Below, piece after piece: positions 7,488 to 16,269 of a DNA stretch of 64,000 nt (its first letter is position 1; every line of letters begins with the position of its first letter). The notes beneath the pieces were generated by a model. It did no database searches, was not told the DNA's origin, and saw only the letters and a list, made by a program, of their open reading frames with translations. Origin of the DNA: Stanieria sp. NIES-3757 (lineage in GTDB: Bacteria; Cyanobacteriota; Cyanobacteriia; Cyanobacteriales; Xenococcaceae). The stretch is taken from contig AP017376.1 in the NCBI GenBank assembly GCA_002355455.1, positions 79,541 to 143,540 of the forward strand. The letters run 5' to 3'. The translations under genes and the position numbers were made by a program.

Positions 7488-8027
7488 CTACCGTTGATTC
7501 AGGATATTGTTGTTTAATTGCTGCGGCAGTCTGCGCCAGTTTTTTTTCCAGCGTTGTTGCTCTTCGGGATCACTTTCGACATGAGTAGGTCTTGGTCTTC
7601 GACGGACGTATTCTAGTCCTCGAAGATAATCCCATCCTCTTTGAGGTGCGATCTCTTTGCCTAATAACTCACTCATCCAAGCTGCTACTTTGGTTCCGCT
7701 CCATAATCCTCCTGACTCTGGTGTTGCTTGAAGGGCTTGCCATAATAAGGCTTGTTGTTGTTCATCCAATAGTGGCTTGGCTCCCTGATTCTCTTTTCTT
7801 TTATCCCCCAAGCTTTCTGCCCCCAAGCGATTGTAACCCCAGACAAGTTCGTAAATCCAGCTACGGCTATAGCCAGTTATCTCTGCTACTTGTTCTGTAG
7901 TCTTTCCCTCTGCTAACAACCAGATAATTTGGTAGTGACTTCGCTCTCGTGGTTCTCTTGAATTACGATATCGTTGTTTTAGTTCCTCTATACTTAAATG
8001 AGGTTCGATTCTAATTCGTTTCGGCAT
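7488..8027 (-). CDS. IS630-family transposase, first frame (copy 1)
   Basis: Start is the ATG at 8027 rather than the TTG one codon upstream. The frame encodes the N-terminal helix-turn-helix half: ERSHYQIIWLLAEGKTTEQV and GYSRSWIYELVWGYNRLG. Near its end is a run of eight A (TGG AAA AAA AAC). Slipping back one base there continues as KKKLAQTAAAIKQQ and joins the catalytic frame. This is the classic A AAA AAC-type -1 signal used by many IS630 elements. Confidence 0.85.
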   Translation of the reverse strand: MPKRIRIEPHLSIEELKQRYRNSREPRERSHYQIIWLLAEGKTTEQVAEITGYSRSWIYELVWGYNRLGAESLGDKRKENQGAKPLLDEQQQALLWQALQATPESGGLWSGTKVAAWMSELLGKEIAPQRGWDYLRGLEYVRRRPRPTHVESDPEEQQRWKKNWRRLPQQLNNNILNQR

Positions 8028-8232
8028 CAATTGAATTTGGTTATTTTCTCTGCTTGATTATATCATGGGCAATTAAACGGATTTAATATTACTTAATCTT
8101 TAATGGTTTTAGATAAAGCTATTATGAAGAGTTCCAGAACGAGGTAAGTATTTTTAACAATAACTAGCCAAATTAAGCGTCCCATGAATTAAAAATTATA
8201 TAGATGTAAATAAATAAAATACGGAATTAATC

Positions 8233-8910
8233 ATGTTGAAAACAAAAGTTCTTCTGATTGAAACTGACCCAGCTATTGCTTTAGGCTTGCCAGAATTAAT
8301 CCATCAAAAAGTTCAATCGGAAATAGTCGTTGATGTTTCCACTAATCATGAAGATGGTCTATCAAAAGCACTTAGCTTAAAACCAGACTTAATTTTGATG
8401 GACTTGAATCATGGCAAAGGTTTGACTTTAGCAGAACAAATTAAAAATGTTCTTCCCGAAATAAAAATTCTATTTCTTTCAGCTACTTTGAGCAATCAAC
8501 AAGATTTAATTTGCCTCATAGCAGATGGCTATAATGGCTTTTGTCTTAAAGGTATGGAAGTTGATGAGTTAATTGAAGCAATTCGAGTTACTCAAAAAAA
8601 TGAAGATAGTATTTATTTAGATGCCAGAATCGTTAGCGATTTGAGAAAACAAATTAGTCGTTTAAAGTATGTTACTGACGAAACTAATGAAGAAATTACT
8701 CATCTGTTGGCAGAATTTACAACCAGACAAAAAGACGTACTCAAGTTACTTTTACAGGGAAAAGATGAAACTGAAATTAGCAAACTGCTGGAAATTTCTT
8801 ACTATACGGTTCGCTCTCATTTAAATGCGATTAGAAACAAGTTAGTCGCAAAAAGCAAATCGGAAGTGATTGCTAAATGCTGGAGTATGGGTTTAGCTTA
8901 TGCACTGTGA
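8233..8910 (+). CDS. NarL/LuxR-type response regulator
   Basis: 225 residues with an N-terminal receiver and a C-terminal LuxR-type helix-turn-helix. The receiver has KVLLIETDP (acidic pocket, with Glu then Asp), LILMDLNHG with the phospho-acceptor Asp near residue 57, and CLKG with the conserved Lys. The DNA-binding part (residues ~158-222) reads FTTRQKDVLKLLLQGKDETE and YYTVRSHLNAIRNKL, a standard LuxR tetrahelix. No sensor kinase lies next to it, so it is an orphan here. It is transcribed away from the IS630 copy and towards the convergent coupling-protein gene. Activation by phosphorylation is family knowledge; the target genes are unknown. Confidence 0.9.
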   Translation: MLKTKVLLIETDPAIALGLPELIHQKVQSEIVVDVSTNHEDGLSKALSLKPDLILMDLNHGKGLTLAEQIKNVLPEIKILFLSATLSNQQDLICLIADGYNGFCLKGMEVDELIEAIRVTQKNEDSIYLDARIVSDLRKQISRLKYVTDETNEEITHLLAEFTTRQKDVLKLLLQGKDETEISKLLEISYYTVRSHLNAIRNKLVAKSKSEVIAKCWSMGLAYAL

Positions 8911-8933
8911 CTAGGGACCTCAATTCCACGAAT

Positions 8934-10931
8934 TTAACTCTTTTGTACTGATTTTGCCTTGCGACGACTAGAAAGAGCGATCGCTCTACCTGCTTGATTC
9001 AATTCTTCGATTAGCTTTTGGGTTTGGGGTTGTGCCGCTACTGCCGATGAATCGGTTAGTTCTTCTGGTAATGGTAATAACCTGGCTGCTGCTTCAATTC
9101 TCTTATTTAACTCATTAGTAATCCAATCTCGCTCTTCAGTTACTTCTAATTCCTCGGTATTCGAGTGAGCAATTTTTTCTTGCTGTCGCTCGCACCGCGC
9201 AATTAGTTGAGCTTTAATAGATTCACTCCATAGTTGTTCTGACTGTTTTGCCCTCTGCTTATCTTTTTTAGAAACAGGTATTTTCAATTTGTAAGGAAAT
9301 AAAGCTTCTCTGCCATTACCATAGGCAGGAGAGGTAATCACGCATTTTCCTTCCCGAAAGCGGAGAATCTCATCGGCAGTTATCAGGGGTTTTTTATGGA
9401 TTTGTTCGCTCCAGTTAACCGAACGAGAGCCATGTCTGCCCATCGATCTTCCCGTAGAACGGTTTTTAATTAAAACTTCAGTTTCTCCATAACGCTTGGA
9501 ATAACTATCGGCAGTTTCTACATCCCCTGGATTAAATAATACGTGAGTTGAGAGGGCGGAAGCGATCGCTTTTCCTTTTTGATTTCCGTAGGTTTCATAG
9601 AGTTGATTCAAACTCTGAATGCCAACGATCGGTACTCCGCCGTTACTGCGATATTCGTTAACGTAGTTAACCGTGCGGTCTAAGTAAATTGAGGGAAATT
9701 CATCGAGGGAGTAGACATAGGGACAATCTCTTTTTTCTGATAAGTTTTCAACTATACACAGGTGAATGTTAGTAGCTAATAAAGGTGCGAGGACCGATCT
9801 GCGTTTATCATCCAGTTTGAATATCGTTAGCTGCTTTCTCTTCTGTTTGAGGGGAATGGTACTCCTGCCAATAAAAGCTCGCAGCAAATCTTTCTGGATA
9901 AAAGCACTGTAGGTAGTCTCGGCAGTAGCTTTAATACCCGCTACCGTTTTTTCCGCATCCTTGCTCGATAGAAATGTAGCGAAGGTAGAAGCAATCCATG
10001 GATCTAAGCGATGTTCGTCTTCTCGATATACCGCATATTCTAATCTCTGAATAAATTGAGGCAGGCGAGCTAGAGCATAAACCATAGCTAAGTCTGGATA
10101 TTTACTCGATTTAGCTAGCTGTAGCAATCCTTTGGCTAGCATTGCCCCATTGAGCTGAAAAAATGAGTCTCCTTTGCTATTTTTAACCCCAGGTGAATTT
10201 TGAATAATTATCTGTCCGATTTCTCCTGCCATAGTTGCATCTTGGGGACTGTCCATAAAGTCGAGGGGATTGATTACTCCACTGTAGGGTTCTCCAGGAG
10301 CAAATACCCGAACGCTATAACCGTAGCGAGTAGCTAAAGCTGCGTGTAGCTCCATCTGGTCGCCCTTTTTATCATAGATCGTGACGGGCAATCCCTGTTG
10401 ATAGGCACTTTCGATGACGCGATCGATTATTGAAAATGTTTTACCAGAACCAGGTGCGCCGATTACTAGAATACCCCGTTCGGCATGGGGAAACCAAACA
10501 GTCGGAGAAGCACCCAACATTGTCTGCCAACTCGCACCGATTCCCCTTAACTTTCCTTTGAACCAATAATTGGGAGTACCACTCCAAAGAGTACAGGGTT
10601 GACATTGACCTTGTTTGACGCTTTCTATCTGCTTAATAGCTTTCTTAGTTGCCTGTAGCTTGTCACCATTGTTGACAAACCTACCGCTAGTTATCTTATT
10701 GGTTTTCTTTCCTAGAAATAGAGATACAACTAATAAGCCAGCCAAGATACCCAACATTGTCAGAGTATCTGGATTATTTAATCCAGTTAAAACTTCATCA
10801 AAACTATTAGAAGTAGTTGCCGTTTTAGTAGTAGCTATAATTATATTCTGCTGATTAATATCATTCATTTCTATCTTTTTAAAAAGGCTAGGTTCCCTAC
10901 ACCATGCATTCATCAAATATCTAGTCTTCAA
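8934..10931 (-). CDS. TraD/TraG-like type IV coupling ATPase
   Basis: A large VirD4/TraD-type ATPase that in conjugation links the DNA-relaxase complex to the secretion channel. A membrane segment (LGILAGLLVVSLFLG, residues ~60-75) precedes the motor. Walker A is GAPGSGKT near residue 157 and Walker B is PYVYSLDEFP near 405. VPIVGIQSLNQLYETYG and LITADEILRFREGKCVI are typical of the TraD/TraG C-terminal region. The longest frame starts at 10931. The ATG at 10868 (MNDINQQN) is the likelier start because the first 21 residues are not family-like. The gene is divergent from the acidic-tail gene at 10997. No relaxase or mating-pair genes are adjacent. Confidence 0.85.
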   Translation of the reverse strand: MKTRYLMNAWCREPSLFKKIEMNDINQQNIIIATTKTATTSNSFDEVLTGLNNPDTLTMLGILAGLLVVSLFLGKKTNKITSGRFVNNGDKLQATKKAIKQIESVKQGQCQPCTLWSGTPNYWFKGKLRGIGASWQTMLGASPTVWFPHAERGILVIGAPGSGKTFSIIDRVIESAYQQGLPVTIYDKKGDQMELHAALATRYGYSVRVFAPGEPYSGVINPLDFMDSPQDATMAGEIGQIIIQNSPGVKNSKGDSFFQLNGAMLAKGLLQLAKSSKYPDLAMVYALARLPQFIQRLEYAVYREDEHRLDPWIASTFATFLSSKDAEKTVAGIKATAETTYSAFIQKDLLRAFIGRSTIPLKQKRKQLTIFKLDDKRRSVLAPLLATNIHLCIVENLSEKRDCPYVYSLDEFPSIYLDRTVNYVNEYRSNGGVPIVGIQSLNQLYETYGNQKGKAIASALSTHVLFNPGDVETADSYSKRYGETEVLIKNRSTGRSMGRHGSRSVNWSEQIHKKPLITADEILRFREGKCVITSPAYGNGREALFPYKLKIPVSKKDKQRAKQSEQLWSESIKAQLIARCERQQEKIAHSNTEELEVTEERDWITNELNKRIEAAARLLPLPEELTDSSAVAAQPQTQKLIEELNQAGRAIALSSRRKAKSVQKS

Positions 10932-10996
10932 ATAATTCTTACAGCAGGCTATCGCCTTTTTAGTTTGGTAATTTTAGGCTAATTTTTAACAAAAAA

Positions 10997-11929
10997 ATGG
11001 TTGAATCTAAAACCAACAAAAGCAAAAAAGCTGCAATTGATTCTGAGTTAGAAATTGATGAAGAATTACTAGATCCTCAATACAATGAAGCTCGTCCCCC
11101 TTCTCTACCCTATGGCATCGTAATTAACGACCGCCCTGCGGGAATTTTAATTCCAGAAGACCAGTTAGAAAGAGCTAATTGGTATCAAAAAGAACTCGAC
11201 TTAACTACAGTCGATTTAACCGAACCAGTAACGGGGTTACTATTAGATCGAGTTCGTTTATTGGTATTAGCCACTACTCCCGAATACGTGCGTTGGAAAA
11301 ACGATGAAGATAACCTGGGTGAAAAGGCTGGTACTTTAGTCGCTCTTTATGAAGAATATCGTTCTAAACTCAATAAGAAGACTCAGGATGTTTGCTCCAA
11401 GCACGCCATGATGTTTCTCGACAAAAACAATCAACCCCTACACGAAATTCCTATTGTCGTTACCTTTAAAAATGTCGCTTTATGGTCGTTTAAATCAGCC
11501 AAAGAAGAACATTATCGCAAACTAGAAAAAGTATTTGCCCAATATACCAATCAACCTTATAGTAATAAAAACGATAAATGGCGTTCTTTAGGGGTACTTT
11601 ACACCAAGTTTAAAGCAGTTAAAGAAGGCAAAGGTAGCAACAAATCTTTCTGTTGTAAAACCGATCGAATTGTCGAACCAACTATTAGTAATTTTTCCCT
11701 TCTCTTCTTGGGTAAACCCGAACGCAAACAGCAAGTCTGGCAGATACATGAAACCATTACTGGATTTGAATCTAGCGATAAACTGTTAGCTGCTGGTGAT
11801 GAAGACGCTCCTGTTGAAATATTACCTCCTGCTAGTAATCCTAAAACTCGCAAGATCGAACAGGTAGAGGACGAAGACGATTTTGAGCTTGATGAGGATG
11901 ATTACCTCGATGATGATTTCGACGACTAA
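10997..11929 (+). CDS. Cyanobacterial plasmid protein with acidic C-terminal tail (possibly DUF5895)
   Basis: 310 residues, soluble. The N-terminus is charged. A conserved-looking core starts at LPYGIVINDRPAGILIPEDQ (residue ~38), where a Pro-Tyr-Gly turn and a beta-rich stretch recall cyanobacterial DUF5895 proteins; that assignment is from memory and tentative. Two Cys pairs (DVCSKHAM, SFCCKTDR) might bind metal. The last 25 residues are almost all Asp/Glu with aromatic spacers and end DDDFDD, like the tails that single-strand DNA-binding proteins use to recruit partners. A similar tail occurs in the frameshifted gene at 55060. It lies between the coupling protein and the DNA polymerase, which suggests a DNA-metabolism role (inference). 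Confidence 0.6.
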   Translation: MVESKTNKSKKAAIDSELEIDEELLDPQYNEARPPSLPYGIVINDRPAGILIPEDQLERANWYQKELDLTTVDLTEPVTGLLLDRVRLLVLATTPEYVRWKNDEDNLGEKAGTLVALYEEYRSKLNKKTQDVCSKHAMMFLDKNNQPLHEIPIVVTFKNVALWSFKSAKEEHYRKLEKVFAQYTNQPYSNKNDKWRSLGVLYTKFKAVKEGKGSNKSFCCKTDRIVEPTISNFSLLFLGKPERKQQVWQIHETITGFESSDKLLAAGDEDAPVEILPPASNPKTRKIEQVEDEDDFELDEDDYLDDDFDD

Positions 11930-11973
11930 AAATTGTTATCCCAACCAAGAAAATATTTTTCTTGTATTAGTAA

Positions 11974-12123
11974 TTAAGACCAGATTTGCCAAATGATTCC
12001 AGTTATTAGTTGAAACAGAGAAGGTAGAGCCAGTAATCCAATTACCCCCACTCTGAACCAATTAGCAAAAATAGCTAGTTTTCGCTTGGGTCGGGGGATG
12101 CTTTTCTTGTCTGTAGTTTTCAT
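11974..12123 (-). CDS. Small 49-residue membrane protein (candidate)
   Basis: A short open frame in the 338-base gap between 11929 and 12268. It has a basic N-terminus (KKSIPRPKRK), then a hydrophobic stretch of ~25 residues (WFRVGVIGLLALPSLFQLIT) that would span the membrane once, N-terminus inside. It ends IIWQIWS. No convincing Shine-Dalgarno is visible, so expression is uncertain, but the layout (positive-inside rule) is protein-like. Nothing else is seen in this gap. Confidence 0.4.
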   Translation of the reverse strand: MKTTDKKSIPRPKRKLAIFANWFRVGVIGLLALPSLFQLITGIIWQIWS

Positions 12124-12267
12124 GTCTGATTAATACTTGATTGATTATCTCAAGATTACAACTCAATTAAGTCTTATCCAATTGTTTTATCTACCTAATC
12201 TCCTCGTCAAAACTAATCATTTAATTTGACTAGCTTATTTCCCCAATTGTCATGAATATTAATTTAA

Positions 12268-14193
12268 ATGAATAGTCAACCAATAGCGATCGCTGCTAAC
12301 AAAATTATCTGTAAATATCGCTCGCACAATAAAAAAGACAGTGCTGATGCTTTTTATAGCTGGAGAGAAACCGAGATTTTACTCAAACGATATCGGTTAA
12401 AACAACCCGTACGAGTTAAATCTATTAATGCTAAATATCGCTTAATTACCAATGCCGAACAACTTAAAGAATTACTCGACCCTTTAATTGATACAATCGA
12501 CAGGTTTGGCATCGATACTGAAACCACTGGCTTAGACCCCCATACCAGTAAAGTCCGTTTGGTACAAATTGCTGTCCCCAAGCATCCCGTTTTTGTTATC
12601 GATTTAGCTGCTATTAACCAAACTGGGTTGACTCCCCTCAAACAACTTTTAGCTAGCAACTGTCTCAAAATCGGACATAACTTAAAGTTCGATTTAATGA
12701 TGCTGAAGAGTACGGGGTTTAATCTCGAACCTCCTTATTTCGATACCTATCTAGAATACAAAGTTTTGACTGCGGGACTCAAAAGAAGTAATACCCTAGA
12801 AACGTTAGTTCAAAAGCTATTGCGAGTAAAGCTTAATAAATCCGCTCAGACTAGCGATTTTAGTCGCAGTCTCGGCAAGGAACAGTTACAGTATGCTGCC
12901 AATGATGCTGCTGTTTTATTGCCTTTGCATCGACAACTGGCTCGCCACCTAAGCAAAGCCAAACTCACCGCTACGGCTCAAACTGAGTTCAACTGTCTTA
13001 GAGCAGTAGCACAGATGGAACTCAATGGTGTTAGGTTAGATTTAGATAAGTGGCAGTTACTCAAACAGGATTTACTGCAACAACAAGCTCGGTTAGAAGA
13101 AAAATTGCAGGCACATCTGGTAACTCGCAATTGCTCGACTGACACTTTACTAGCTGAGTTGGGTATCCGAGTTAATCTCTCTTCCCCCAAGCAAGTAGTA
13201 GCTGCATTTAACCGATTGGGAATTGATGTGAAATCGACTAGTGTTAGGGAGTTAATTCCTTTAGCCCAAGATTATCCCGTCATTAGATGGTTGCTTGAAT
13301 ATCGCAGTCTGACAACTAAAATTAATACTTTCAGTGTGGGTTTACCTCAATTTATCCATCCAGTAACGGAGAGGATTCAAGGTCATTGGTGGCAAATGGG
13401 AGCAAGGTCGGGGAGATTTAGCTGTCGAGAACCCAATCTAACCAATATTCCTCGCGATATCTTTACTAGAAGATGTTTTACTGCTGCTCCTGGCAATGTC
13501 ATCATTAAAGCCGATTACAGTCAGATCGAACTGCGATTGATGGCTAAAGCTAGTGGCGATCGCCATATGATTGCAGCCTATCGCCACGGAGAAGACTTGC
13601 ATCGGTTAACTGCTTCGTTTTTATTCGATAAGGTAATTGAAAACATTGGTGATGAGGAACGTAAGCTAGGAAAAATTGTCAATTTTGGCTTAATTTACGG
13701 CATGGGAGTGGCAAAGTTTTGTCTGACTACTGCTAAAAAGCACGACATCTATTTATCTAAATTTCAAGCCAGTCAATTTCGTCAGAAGTTTTTTTTACTG
13801 TATGAAGGAGTTGCTGCTTATCATCAGCGAATTCGACGGGAATGGCAAGCAGGTACTAGAATCAGTTACAGTCTCGACGGTAGGCGTAGAGTCTGGAGCA
13901 AGCGCACTAGACCGACTCTCAACGAACTTCTCAATCATCCCATTCAGGGTACAAATGCCACTATTATCAAACGGGCGATCGCTCTATTGGATTCTACTTT
14001 ACTGTCAAAAGTCCCCCAGGTTAAGTTGATTCTGGTGGTACACGATGAAATTGTCCTGGAAGTGCCTCGCTCTTTAGCCGATAGAGTAGCGAGGTGTTTG
14101 TCCGATTGTGCTATTCGTGCCGCCAAACCGATTCTCGCTCCGATTCCTGTTGAAGTTGAGGTCAAGGTTTTAGATAGTTGGGGCGATCGCTAA
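12268..14193 (+). CDS. Family A DNA polymerase with 3'-5' exonuclease domain (plasmid-type)
   Basis: A 641-residue PolA-like enzyme without the 5' nuclease domain. Residues ~60-230 are a DEDY exonuclease, with IDTETTGL holding D83 and E85, then GHNLKFDL, and YAANDAAVLLPL at its end. The polymerase domain follows: RSGRFSCREPNLTNIPRD; motif A IIKADYSQIELRLMA with D416; motif B around RKLGKIVNFGLIYGMG; motif C VVHDEIVLE with D593. All catalytic acids are present, so it should be active. Chromosomal PolA is a separate protein in cyanobacteria; a copy here suggests the replicon brings its own polymerase for replication or repair. It precedes a toxin-antitoxin operon. Confidence 0.9.
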   Translation: MNSQPIAIAANKIICKYRSHNKKDSADAFYSWRETEILLKRYRLKQPVRVKSINAKYRLITNAEQLKELLDPLIDTIDRFGIDTETTGLDPHTSKVRLVQIAVPKHPVFVIDLAAINQTGLTPLKQLLASNCLKIGHNLKFDLMMLKSTGFNLEPPYFDTYLEYKVLTAGLKRSNTLETLVQKLLRVKLNKSAQTSDFSRSLGKEQLQYAANDAAVLLPLHRQLARHLSKAKLTATAQTEFNCLRAVAQMELNGVRLDLDKWQLLKQDLLQQQARLEEKLQAHLVTRNCSTDTLLAELGIRVNLSSPKQVVAAFNRLGIDVKSTSVRELIPLAQDYPVIRWLLEYRSLTTKINTFSVGLPQFIHPVTERIQGHWWQMGARSGRFSCREPNLTNIPRDIFTRRCFTAAPGNVIIKADYSQIELRLMAKASGDRHMIAAYRHGEDLHRLTASFLFDKVIENIGDEERKLGKIVNFGLIYGMGVAKFCLTTAKKHDIYLSKFQASQFRQKFFLLYEGVAAYHQRIRREWQAGTRISYSLDGRRRVWSKRTRPTLNELLNHPIQGTNATIIKRAIALLDSTLLSKVPQVKLILVVHDEIVLEVPRSLADRVARCLSDCAIRAAKPILAPIPVEVEVKVLDSWGDR

Positions 14194-14242
14194 ATTTAAA
14201 ACTTAATTCAATAATGTCGTTAGGCATTTCCCTTTTAAATCG

Positions 14243-14254
14243 TACTAAATAGTA
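14243..14254. promoter_or_regulatory. Candidate operator of the toxin-antitoxin operon
   Basis: TACTAAATAGTA is a perfect inverted repeat (TACTA/TAGTA, 2-base spacer). It lies 17 bases upstream of the AAGGAGG ribosome binding site at 14272 and overlaps an AT-rich promoter-like region. Antitoxins of this kind usually repress their own operon through such a site. Confidence 0.5.
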
Positions 14255-14286
14255 TGATTTAATATATGATTAAGGAGGTTACTATT

Positions 14287-14553
14287 ATGACCCATCGTGC
14301 AACTATTACTCTAGATGATGATGCCTACGCCTTTTTAGAAGCTTCAGCGGGGAATAATCGTAGTGCTTATATCAATAAGCTGCTTAAAGAAGAAAAACAA
14401 CGAGTATTGGCAAAACAGATAATGAGAGCCAATCAAGAAGAAGCTTCTGACCTTGCTTATCAAGAAGAGCTAATGAATTGGGATGTAACATTGTCTGATG
14501 GATTGAACGAGAGGGACACTGCGGTTTCCGCAGCTTGTCCAATCGAGTTATAA
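14287..14553 (+). CDS. Antitoxin partner of MazF-like toxin (RHH-type)
   Basis: The ATG at 14287 is favoured over the earlier start at 14266 because a strong AAGGAGG (14272-14278) sits at the right distance. The 88-residue protein begins THRATITLDDDAYAFLEA, the strand-plus-helix of a ribbon-helix-helix DNA-binding domain. A second helix follows (NRSAYINKLLKEEKQR), then an acidic tail that would wrap the toxin. It ends 4 bases before the toxin start, so the pair is translationally coupled. Confidence 0.8.
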   Translation: MTHRATITLDDDAYAFLEASAGNNRSAYINKLLKEEKQRVLAKQIMRANQEEASDLAYQEELMNWDVTLSDGLNERDTAVSAACPIEL

Positions 14554-14557
14554 GTTG

Positions 14558-14905
14558 ATGAGTTCTCCTGTTTATCGGCAATTGGAAATAAGATGGATCG
14601 ATCTCGAGCCGACAAGGGGTGCTGAAACTCAAAAAAAAAGACCATGCGTTATTATCCAAGCCGACATTGTTAACCAGGGGTCGAAGACAATTATTATTGC
14701 TCCTATTCTTCCAGGACATAAAAATTGGCCTTTTGCAGTCAATGTCAAACCTAGCAAGAGTAACGGATTAGATAAAGAACGACATATCAACCTCAAGCAG
14801 ATGAGAGCAGTTGATGTTTCCCGCATCCAAAATCGCCAAGGAATTCTGGAACAGCAATATTTGAAACCGCTTCAGGAAGCTATTAAGATAATTTTCGCGC
14901 TCTAG
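14558..14905 (+). CDS. MazF/PemK-type toxin (endoribonuclease)
   Basis: 115 residues from the ATG at 14558 (the TTG just upstream is less likely). The N-terminus has RQLEIRWIDLEPTRGAETQK and KRPCVIIQADIVN, the PemK/MazF signature: a beta-strand, the G-x-E substrate loop, then RPCVII. The middle reads IIIAPILPGHKNWPFAVNVKP and the C-terminal helix KPLQEAIKIIFAL. MazF toxins cleave mRNA at short sequences. The upstream RHH antitoxin gene completes the module, and the operon should stabilise the replicon. Confidence 0.9.
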   Translation: MSSPVYRQLEIRWIDLEPTRGAETQKKRPCVIIQADIVNQGSKTIIIAPILPGHKNWPFAVNVKPSKSNGLDKERHINLKQMRAVDVSRIQNRQGILEQQYLKPLQEAIKIIFAL

Positions 14906-14931
14906 GCAAAAGGGAAGGCTATGGCATTAAT

Positions 14932-15912
14932 TTACCGAACATCAGAACTTTCATAAACTTCGTCTAATAACCTTTGAATCGCTCCATCTAACGTTGCCGT
15001 ACCCACGAGTTGGGCATACTTATTTAGTTTTTCCCAAGTCTCTTGAGATAGTCGCACGTTATATTCAATGCCTAGCCCTGGTGTATATGCTAATCCCTCT
15101 GGCGGAAGTTCTTTAATTGACGAGTCTAATTCCATTTCTAAATATTCTTGAGAGATCGACTCAGTTTTACCATTACTAAGTTCCACAATTGCATCCTTTT
15201 TATTCGGTATCTGTTTAATTATGCCAGATCGCTCTGGAAATAGAGGATGTGTCCTAGAAACAATTACTTTCTGTCCTACCGTTAATTTCTTGGACACCTT
15301 ATCTTTTTTCGGTTTGATTTCGGACACAAGCTCGGATACAATTTTACCCGATGGTACTTTATTACCAGCTAACTCTATTGCTCTAGCCCATATTTCTCTC
15401 TGTTGGCGAGGTTCGAGCTTCGTTAAAGACCTAATTTGCCATTCTGAAGTAGGTATTATTTCTAAGGTTTTATTAGCGTCAGATGTATCCGAGCCATTTT
15501 GTGTCCGAATCGGACACATTTGCAGAATATTATCTACAACAGCAGCAGCATCAATTAAACGATAAGGATGACGCCGTTGCATTCCAAACCTGTCTTGGCA
15601 ATATTTTTCAAACGTCTCGTGAGTAGAACGATACAAACGACGATCTCTTAATTCTTTTAGTGCAATTCCCGCTTGATAAAATGCTCGTTCTACCTGCCTC
15701 TCCAGCCTCAATCTGTCTCGTTCTTCTTCAAAACTTAATTCTTCATCACTGACTATACGGACATCTCGAGGTGCGAAGGCAACCTCCGCACCCGTGTCCT
15801 CTTCAATTTGAGTTTTTTCTGGTTTTATCAAGTCAACCATCTTCTTAAGCATAAATAGCGATTGAGCGAAGCCCGCTGCCAGAGGCAATCGCACGCTTTG
15901 GCTATTAACCAT
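14932..15912 (-). CDS. Plasmid DNA-binding-type protein with C-terminal RHH-like region
   Basis: The frame continues upstream to 16068, but MVNSQSV at 15912 is the likelier start, giving 326 residues. I know this layout from cyanobacterial plasmids but no named function. A charged helical region (EEERDRLRLERQVERAFYQA, then LKELRDRRLYRSTHETFEKY) is followed by RFGMQRRHPYRLIDAAAVVDN, which resembles a helix-turn-helix. A KOW-like beta segment (VGQKVIVSRTHPLFPERSG) comes next. The end (YNVRLSQETWEKLNKYAQLV, ATLDGAIQRLLDEV) is a ribbon-helix-helix. It is divergent from the small RHH gene at 16036. A decayed relative lies at 50951-51508. Likely a replicon regulator or copy-control protein (inference). 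Confidence 0.6.
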   Translation of the reverse strand: MVNSQSVRLPLAAGFAQSLFMLKKMVDLIKPEKTQIEEDTGAEVAFAPRDVRIVSDEELSFEEERDRLRLERQVERAFYQAGIALKELRDRRLYRSTHETFEKYCQDRFGMQRRHPYRLIDAAAVVDNILQMCPIRTQNGSDTSDANKTLEIIPTSEWQIRSLTKLEPRQQREIWARAIELAGNKVPSGKIVSELVSEIKPKKDKVSKKLTVGQKVIVSRTHPLFPERSGIIKQIPNKKDAIVELSNGKTESISQEYLEMELDSSIKELPPEGLAYTPGLGIEYNVRLSQETWEKLNKYAQLVGTATLDGAIQRLLDEVYESSDVR

Positions 15913-16035
15913 GTAAAGCGATCGCTCAATCCTAATTATCCTCATTATATATGTATATAATGAGAAAATAAAGCTCACTTTCAGTTTTTGATAGATAATA
16001 TTAGGTGTGATAGTAAGGCAGTTTGTAATCCTGAA

Positions 16036-16269
16036 ATGACAGATAACAACTATTCTCATGGCAAGCATCCCAATAGTTTGGCGAACTTAAACTACCGTGG
16101 CGGTAGACCAAAAACTTTTGATTCGTCTAAAAAAAGAAGAAGTGTATCTGTTACTGAAGAAGGATGGGAAGGATTACAGCCAGTTATTGAAGAGTTAGGC
16201 TGCAAGAGCGTTTCCGATTTTCTAGAAAAAGTTGGTAGAGGATTGGTAAAAATTGATGTTTCAGCTTAA
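16036..16269 (+). CDS. Small RHH-like protein
   Basis: 77 residues from the ATG at 16036. A Gly/Asn-rich N-terminus (NLNYRGGRPKTFDSSKKRRS) leads into SVSVTEEGWEGLQPVIEELG and SVSDFLEKVGRGLVK, a strand-helix-helix pattern like ribbon-helix-helix regulators. It shares its upstream region with the divergent gene at 15912, where AT-rich promoter-like sequence (TATATATGTATATAATG, ~15944-15962) lies. An equivalent small gene (52045) accompanies the decayed copy of that neighbour, so the two form a repeated module. Confidence 0.6.
   Translation: MTDNNYSHGKHPNSLANLNYRGGRPKTFDSSKKRRSVSVTEEGWEGLQPVIEELGCKSVSDFLEKVGRGLVKIDVSA

Larger units (their letters stand above)
6943..8086 (-). mobile_element. IS630-family element, copy 1
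   Basis: 1144 bp between TA dinucleotides at 6941-6942 and 8087-8088, the target duplicated by IS630/Tc1 elements. The ends are imperfect inverted repeats (TCAAATCCGTTTGAATACCC and TTAAATCCGTTTAATTGCCC). Copies of the same length and same encoded proteins lie at 38071-39214 and 62855-63998. Confidence 0.9.

Noticed and set aside
7592..7900. 102-codon frame opposite the IS630 transposase (also at 38720 and 63041)
   Set aside because: Antisense shadow of the transposase, present in every copy only because the element is repeated.
14384..14719. 111-codon frame antisense to the MazF-type pair
   Set aside because: Shadow of the antitoxin and toxin genes, which have ribosome binding sites and clear families.
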